From Selaginella moellendorffii (Eukaryota > Streptophyta > Lycopodiopsida > Selaginellales > Selaginellaceae): a DNA stretch of 64,000 nucleotides. Location: the NCBI RefSeq assembly GCF_000143415.4, contig NW_003314408.1, forward strand, positions 241,860 through 305,859. Direction: 5' to 3'. The translations under genes and the position numbers were made by a program. The notes below the pieces were generated by a model, which saw only the letters and a program-made list of their open reading frames with translations, searched no databases and was not told the DNA's origin. Positions 57,996 through 64,000 of the stretch are shown in pieces; positions within the stretch are counted from its first letter, which is position 1, and every line of letters begins with the position of its first letter.

Positions 57996-59910
57996 AATAA
58001 AGTCTTTGTCCTAAAGATAAGTTGTACTAATGATTACCCTTTTTGAGGAACTTTATATAAGCTTTTGGTCCATCCTTCGTAATTGTACACATCAAAGAGG
58101 TGTTAGGCCCTTCACTCCTAGATAGTATACTTTTCAACTAGCTAACATAGATGAATTTTCACCCCAACTAACAGTGGCACCCAATAAGCTACTTTACCAA
58201 TGCGCTCTAACATTTCATATGGACTAACATATTTATAAAAAAATTTATAACTCTTCACACTCCACAAAGGCACTAAGGTGTTTTGCTGCTCACTTGATGG
58301 AAAAATCATTTGCACAAAGACAAGGTCTTCCACTATATATTCCTAGAATTAGTGATGTTTATTGGTAAACTTCTTCGCTTTGCCCTAAGATACTTGTAAA
58401 TTCCATTTGCGAAATCAATAAACATGTATGTACATTCCCTATATCCCAATGGGATTAAAAAAAATTGGGTGTGCTACCCTCTCAATGAGCTACTTTATGT
58501 GATCCTCTTGTGTCGCAATTAGACCTAATCCTGGAGTAGAAGTGGACATGCTCATCTCTTTTGGATCATGTCGATATCCAAGTCTCCCCATTGAGTTGAA
58601 TGTAGAACAGAGTTTAAGGGACACCACTGCTAGTGGATCTCACCATCTACCATTTTATCGAAATACGAGAGCCACATGATCCTCCATTCCTCTAGCTGTC
58701 TTGGTTTCACCCACTCTTTCAGGATGGTGTAATGAAGACGCACCATTGCAAGAATGAGTCTCCACCACGATGCCACCACCACAGATATCCTTATTTGTTG
58801 CCTATTGAAGTAACAATGTCCTCACTTATTTCCCATAAAAATGACAATGATTTCGTACCTCCCAAAGTGCTTACACTTCTGTTGCTCTCTAGATATATCA
58901 ACACTCATGGCCCATCACCTCCCAGATTGACATCCCGACTTCAACTCTTTGTAAACTCCTGAGTTTGGACTTCCCGGGAGGTCACCCAACCCAGTACTAT
59001 TCAAACCCAAGGACGCTTAACCCCAAATATCCCAAGACCCTTAACCAATTGGAAAAGGGGGTGCACTCTTGTTCATGGGCCCTTTCCCTCTATATTTGAA
59101 CCTCATGGATCATCTCTCAAGTCGTTCTCTTTGGTTGCTTACACTCTTGTCATGTCCCACCGGACTCGTATACTCCATCCATGCTGTAAATTCCATTTGT
59201 TTACCACTAGAATCCCATTAAGTTCTATAGACAAATCAATTGCCTCTAAATCAAGTTTGTTATGAACATCTTTGCTTAAATGCAAGCCCAACTCCAATGC
59301 TATTTAGAGATACCTTCCAAACATGGCAAAATATAAACTATATTTGTTCCACTATGTTAGCTATTGTTATAGGTGAATTGCACCACGAAAAATATAGGTC
59401 CCACTATCCATGCTTTTGGTCAATGCTATAGTGTAGCATATCCTCCAATACTTGATTTACATGTTTGATTTATCTGTTTGATTTCCACTTGAAAGTTTCA
59501 AAGTCATTTGGATAGCCTTTACAAAGCTCTTTTAGTGAACTTTAAGTCTTGATCACTGATGATGTCCTCTGCAAATTAAAATCAGGAAAAACCTTCTATA
59601 AGTAAACTATAACTACAATGACAGTCTTCCAAAAAGCCAACAACCACACATACTTTATCAATAATCTACTATAACCCACATTGCTCCTTTTGCCTTTATG
59701 TTTGTGGCAAATAAGTGATGAAGTTCATAAAAATACTTTAAAGAATAAGCAAAATTTGTAGAAGTCCCCTTTTAGCTTCTCCTGTGGCACCTTTACCCAC
59801 TAATAGAGTTTGCATGATTTGCAATATTTGAAAATATTAACCTTTATATTCCTCTATTAAAAATTACTGTTAATCAAACTCATGTCTTGCTTAGATGTCA
59901 CAATATGGCC
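57996..59910 (-). mobile_element. Decayed pol region of the right gypsy element
   Basis: The minus-strand frame 58333-58142 reads LVPLWSVKSYKFFYKYVSPY then EMLERIGKVAYWVPLL, matching the C-terminal integrase region of gypsy elements (K-L-x-P-R-Y-x-G-P-F-x-V-L-E-R-I-G-x-V-A-Y-x-L). Upstream sequence is too broken to read as a single protein. 59745-59910 is similar to 46936-47110 in the left element. Confidence 0.6.
58950..59150. repeat. Dispersed repeat, copy 3
   Basis: The least decayed copy, retaining CpG and GC-rich forms such as GGACTTCCCGGGAGGTCACC and CAACCCAGTACTATTCAAAC. Ends near TCTCAAGTCGTTCTCTTTGG. Confidence 0.8.
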
Positions 59911-59911
59911 T

Positions 59912-60055
59912 AGTGTAAACTCTTGAATTTAGACTTCTTGGGAGGCCACTCAACTTAATACTATTCAAACCCAATGACACTTAATCCTAAGTATCCCAAG
60001 ACCCAAGACCCAAAACTCTTAACCAATTGGAAAAAGAGTGCACTCTTGTTTTGTT
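59912..60055. repeat. Dispersed repeat, copy 4
   Basis: Starts GTGTAAACTCTTGAATTTAG and continues to AACCAATTGGAAAAAGAGTG. The AAGACCC unit is duplicated inside this copy. Confidence 0.75.
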
Positions 60056-63000
60056 GAGGTGTGACAATGAAATACAATATATTAATTATGCATTTAAGCA
60101 TTTTTTTGATAGTTAGGATTATGACCTTGACATTCAAGGTTATGATCTTGACTATCAAAACTCAGAAAGAAGTGGCAATTGCCACCATGCAAGAGTAGTT
60201 AACGGGGAGAGTTAGCACTCGACCCCTATCTTTATCTCTAGCCTATCACCAATACACATCCATTTGCTCAAGACTCAGAGTATTTTAGTGATGTCAAGCC
60301 TCTCCTTACTCACGACTACTCGTATGAGCTTTTTTGGGGATTGAAGGTCTCAAGTTAATTTCTAATTAACTCATGTGTTCAATAGCTTGTTCTAGGGCAA
60401 AAATTACTACACCAACACAAGATTAATAACATCAAAAGCCCTTTGTTATTTTGCAATCATAATAGCAAACTGGCGCAACTATTTGCAATTGCAAACCTAA
60501 CTACACCAAAGAATTTCTCTTAATTTTTATTGGTGACCATAGTGGGATATGAGACATTGCAAGAAGATTCAAAATCCGAACAAAAAATGCCAAGAAACAC
60601 ATCAAAGAGAAGAGAAATAGATGAAGTTAGTGAAATTGTGAAGATTTTAATGAAATTCAACAAAATGAGGACTACCCAATTGGATTGAAGATGGTAGAAA
60701 ACTAATACACATGTCTTCATTGAAATCAATGCAATTACAATTGACATTCAAGAACACTCAAGACTACGGGATTCAAGAAATTTTTTCTAAAGACTCAAGA
60801 AAGTTTTCCTGACACTTAGAAATATTTTTTTGAGAGTCAAGAAAGTTTATGATAGCAAACATGTCATAGAGACATGTTCCTTTGGAGACCGAACATATAC
60901 CAAATATAAAGATTGTCTTCTTTGTGGTTTCTAGAATTGCACAAAGCCATACACCAAGTGTTACTTGAAGAGGAGATATATTTATTGCATAGCCAAAAAG
61001 ACTACTTTGATAATTAAAGATAAAGAAGAAGTTAGCAAAGCAGTAGAGAAGAAAGAAGATTAAGAAAGATAGAAGCATTCACAAGCAAGATTATATTTGG
61101 TTTGACCACTTTGCAATAGTCTAGAGATTGGCATGGGTAAACCAAAGTCATATTTTCCATCACATTTTTATCAATTTCTTAGGAACATATAAATAAGAAA
61201 ATTTTATACCAGTTACTTTAATTTTTGATAACTAGCCCTTTTGAGTGCTAGTAGCAACCAAAAATAGGACTGTTGAATATCAAATCTGTCAACTCTTCAC
61301 TAGATGAAAAAATCCCAACACTCAAGAAAATGCAATGATTTTACTTCGACTACTATAAGGACTAATTAGTAACACATTACCAACAACAATGATTATCTAA
61401 GTTCATGATCATGCACATCAAAATATAGCAATATGCATCAATGAAACTAGAGACTATCGACTCTATCATCAACCTACACCAACAAAAAATCTCAAGATTA
61501 GAAGATTTGCTATAAATGAACGACCCCAACTTTATCTCCCACCACATCTAAAAGTTCCATTGCACTTGAGAGTTCAACCATAACAAGCAAGAGTATGAAT
61601 TCCAGGACAACCATCACGTCAACAAGTGCAAGAACAACTTTGAATTCAAGCTTATACACAAACTCGAAAAACTCAACCTCAAGATTCAGTTTGAAGCACC
61701 GAAATTCCAATCACAGTCACTCAGACCAACGTGGAAAATACCAACTAATAATCTTAAGAGAAGTTCAAAAAATCATTGAAACATCATAACAAGAAACTCA
61801 AAAAATACAAGACCACCAAGAACAACAATAAAATCAGAAGAAGAAAACGTGAAAATTGAAGAAATTGCAATCATAACATTTCTCACCTTTAAATGCAAGA
61901 TACAAAAAGACTCCTGAAGGCACTCAAGAATCTGCCTCTTAAGATTCAAGAAAGAATTGTCAACAAAGTCTACGATCAATAAAATTAAGAAACACATACA
62001 CTAATCTGTGCTGGAATCATCATCTATTGCAAGAAGTTTATAGGAAATTAAGAGAAAACCAAACTTTACAAGTGGAGAATTATCTTCGAACTTTCCTAGA
62101 TCTCCAACATCTACCTAGATCAAGAATACATTTGCCAAAGAGAAGAAAAACAACACCACAATCAATATAAAGTATAACAAATTTATAAAAAACTTCCAAC
62201 CTTTCTATTACAACAAATTAAAGAAATCATTCTTCAAAGGATACATTACATCCGTCGGCACACCCACAACAATTACAAGATGAAGAAATACGAAGAGGAA
62301 CTTTGGCAAAAGAATGTTGAATACACCCCCAAACATTGCAACTAATAGCTAAAGAAATATATCGGAATCTATATCTCATATGGACTATGATTGAAGATGA
62401 AAAAATACAAGAATCAAATATCATCATTGATTGGAGAATATGGACGCTCATAGTGAGGACGTGCAAGACTTTATACAACACAATTAGAGGTAGGCCATAA
62501 TTACTTTACAACAAATTACACAACAAAAACTTGTAAAAAGAGTGGCTAGAATATGCCTTCCTGTTCAATCCTAAAGTTGGCAAGCAGTGACCTTGTTGAA
62601 AACTAAACAACTTTATTGAGCTGATTATGATATAATAATGTAAATACCAACACACAAGATCATGTTAGTCTACACCACACGATTCTATAACTACACAACA
62701 TTTCCTTAAGAAGAACACAACAAGCCAAAGATAACAACAAGAAATCCAACAAAATGAATTCAAGAAACCAAATTCAAGAAAAAACAACAACTCAAGAAAA
62801 ATCCAGCACAATATCGAATATACAAGCACAAACCTGACCCACTCAAGATACAAGAGCGAGATTGACAACAAAAAAATCAAAAAAGTAGAAGACAACTCTA
62901 GCAACCTTCAACACTAGACAAATAGAAAATTCAAGCTCAAAAAGTAATCCTTGAGACAATATTCAATGACTACGACAAAACAAACCAAGCAACACAAGTC

Positions 63001-63229
63001 AGCAAATCAAGTTGCACAACTACAACAAAATTAAAAGAAAATTCAACATTAGAAGATTTACAATTAAATGAAGATATACCACCACTAGAGACTCTAGAAT
63101 ACAAAGGTTACACCATCAACAATTATCAATCGTATCCACCATCATAAAAAAACAAGTTTTAAGCAACACCAAAGACATGTCACTCATTAATTTAACACCA
63201 TATGGCAACATAATCACCTATCTGATTTT
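60056..63229. other. A-rich, strand-biased low-complexity DNA, likely retroelement 5' part
   Basis: From about 60.8 to 63.2 kb the plus strand is rich in A and C and poor in G and T. It reads as Lys/Asn/Gln/Thr-rich, stop-broken protein on the plus strand. No domain is readable until the Gag-like part starts near 63230. A different element type or a long leader is possible. Confidence 0.45.
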
Positions 63230-63560
63230 TACTAGAAGTAAAATAGAAGATGTAGAAAGACATCTCCAACAATTCAACCTCATTATCAAAGTTAACTAAC
63301 AACAGGCAAACGAAACACTTCTTTTTCCTTTTACACTCAAAGGCAAAGCACTCGAATGGTACTACAACCTCGAAAAAAAACTCGACTACAAAGAAAAAAT
63401 CAAAAGATTTAAAGACAAATATCAACTTGATGGCACAACTGCTGAACATTTAGAACACCTCAAGAGTATCAAATAAAAAAGTAAAGAAGACATTGAAGAC
63501 TATACCCAAAGATTCAAATATCATGTAAACCATTGCAAAAATCTACTCACTGAGCAAGGT
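63230..63560 (+). mobile_element. Retrotransposon Gag remnant, plus strand
   Basis: Plus-strand translation contains FPFTLKGKALEWYYNLEKKL, then KRFKDKYQ, LEHLKSIK and DIEDYTQRFKYHVNHCKNLL. This follows the Ty3/gypsy Gag pattern (LxGxAxxWYxxL, W..L...F, E.v.dY..RF). At least two in-frame stops break it. The orientation is opposite to the other gypsy pieces, so it belongs to a separate insertion. Confidence 0.7.
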
Positions 63561-63895
63561 AGTTACATTTGGAATGAGTAATCAGTATTTCGAATTATTT
63601 ATATATTTCTGGTCATGTCAAAATGTTGAAATGTACAATAGAAATTTCAAATTTATTTGAACTTCAACATTCCTATTTTTATTTGGGACCAATAAAGCCC
63701 AAAACTTTCTATAGGTTCAAACGAACTTCTAATTCTAGAAATAGTATTTTATTGTATAAATTGCATTAGAAAGATTAAAAAAATAGAAATTTCTCTAACA
63801 TTTCCTTATAAGACTTATAGTTGACTATGTTCACTAGCATTAACTTGAGTGGAAATGAGTTCAACTTGTGAGCTTAACTCAAGTTTGGACCATCT
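63561..63895. other. AT-rich DNA, nothing identified
   Basis: No open frame or motif of note. Confidence 0.4.
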
Positions 63896-64000
63896 TATAA
63901 GCTCATGAATTTGGACTTCCCGGGTGGTCACCTAACCCAGTACTATTCTGTAAGCCACAAATTTTTCCTTTCCAATTTGCCAGCTTACCTCGTCTATCCG
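63896..64000. repeat. Dispersed repeat, copy 5, cut by window end
   Basis: Reads TAAGCTCATGAATTTGGACT then CCCGGGTGGTCACCTAACCC and GTACTATTC, after which similarity ends within the window. Confidence 0.7.

Noticed and set aside
57850-58000. Possible CRISPR or satellite array around the poly-C tract
   Set aside because: There is no repeated unit. The tract is explained by the polypurine tract of a retrotransposon.
61510-62000. Minus-strand Val/Leu-rich frames as membrane proteins
   Set aside because: They are antisense to an A/C-biased retroelement strand. The hydrophobic pattern is a by-product of composition.

Overview
The window looks like nuclear DNA of a land plant. Genes carry very short introns (about 45-60 nt), gene bodies are moderately GC-rich, several genes encode chloroplast-targeted products, and there are two MIR171 loci. 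Short introns, dense genes and AT-rich retrotransposon debris between them point to a lycophyte such as Selaginella. That organism call is an inference.

Layout. 0.5-4.9 kb: the shikimate-pathway enzyme EPSP synthase (8 exons), then an intronless P-loop NTPase plus nuclease-like protein of the Crinkler/fungal type. 4.9-7.7 kb: AT-rich DNA without a supported gene. 7.8-18.5 kb: a regulatory block with two same-strand MIR171 hairpins about 7 kb apart, then an intronless NSP2-type GRAS gene whose miR171-equivalent site is eroded. 18.8-29.0 kb is dense with genes: a small chloroplast membrane protein, a short RFC1-like clamp-loader protein, an At5g39450-like F-box protein, COA6, an acid-lipase-type lipase, and an acidic EF-hand protein. 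29.2-36.9 kb: SGR6, a large HEAT-repeat protein with many exons. 36.9-40.1 kb: AT-rich. 40.8-45.6 kb: the plastid acetyl-CoA carboxylase carboxyltransferase alpha subunit, a CPBP intramembrane protease and a VIT-family metal transporter.

46-64 kb: mostly decayed Ty3/gypsy elements (reverse transcriptase, Gag, integrase C-terminus, long terminal repeats, a polypurine tract). They surround an island (51.5-54.7 kb) of two head-to-head genes 59 bp apart. One is an unrecognised 355-residue protein. The other has an unrecognised N-terminal region followed by tandem HSP20/alpha-crystallin modules. A 5'-truncated, frameshifted copy of the HSP20 part lies at 46.0-46.9 kb.

Functional themes. Plastid metabolism is well represented (EPSP synthase, ACCase alpha-CT, CPBP protease, small plastid protein). 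Telo-box motifs recur in several short promoters. The MIR171/MIR171/GRAS neighbourhood, the HSP20-repeat fusion and the Crinkler-type gene are the most unusual items. Exon boundaries were placed by eye from splice signals, frame and family similarity, and were not tested against transcripts.
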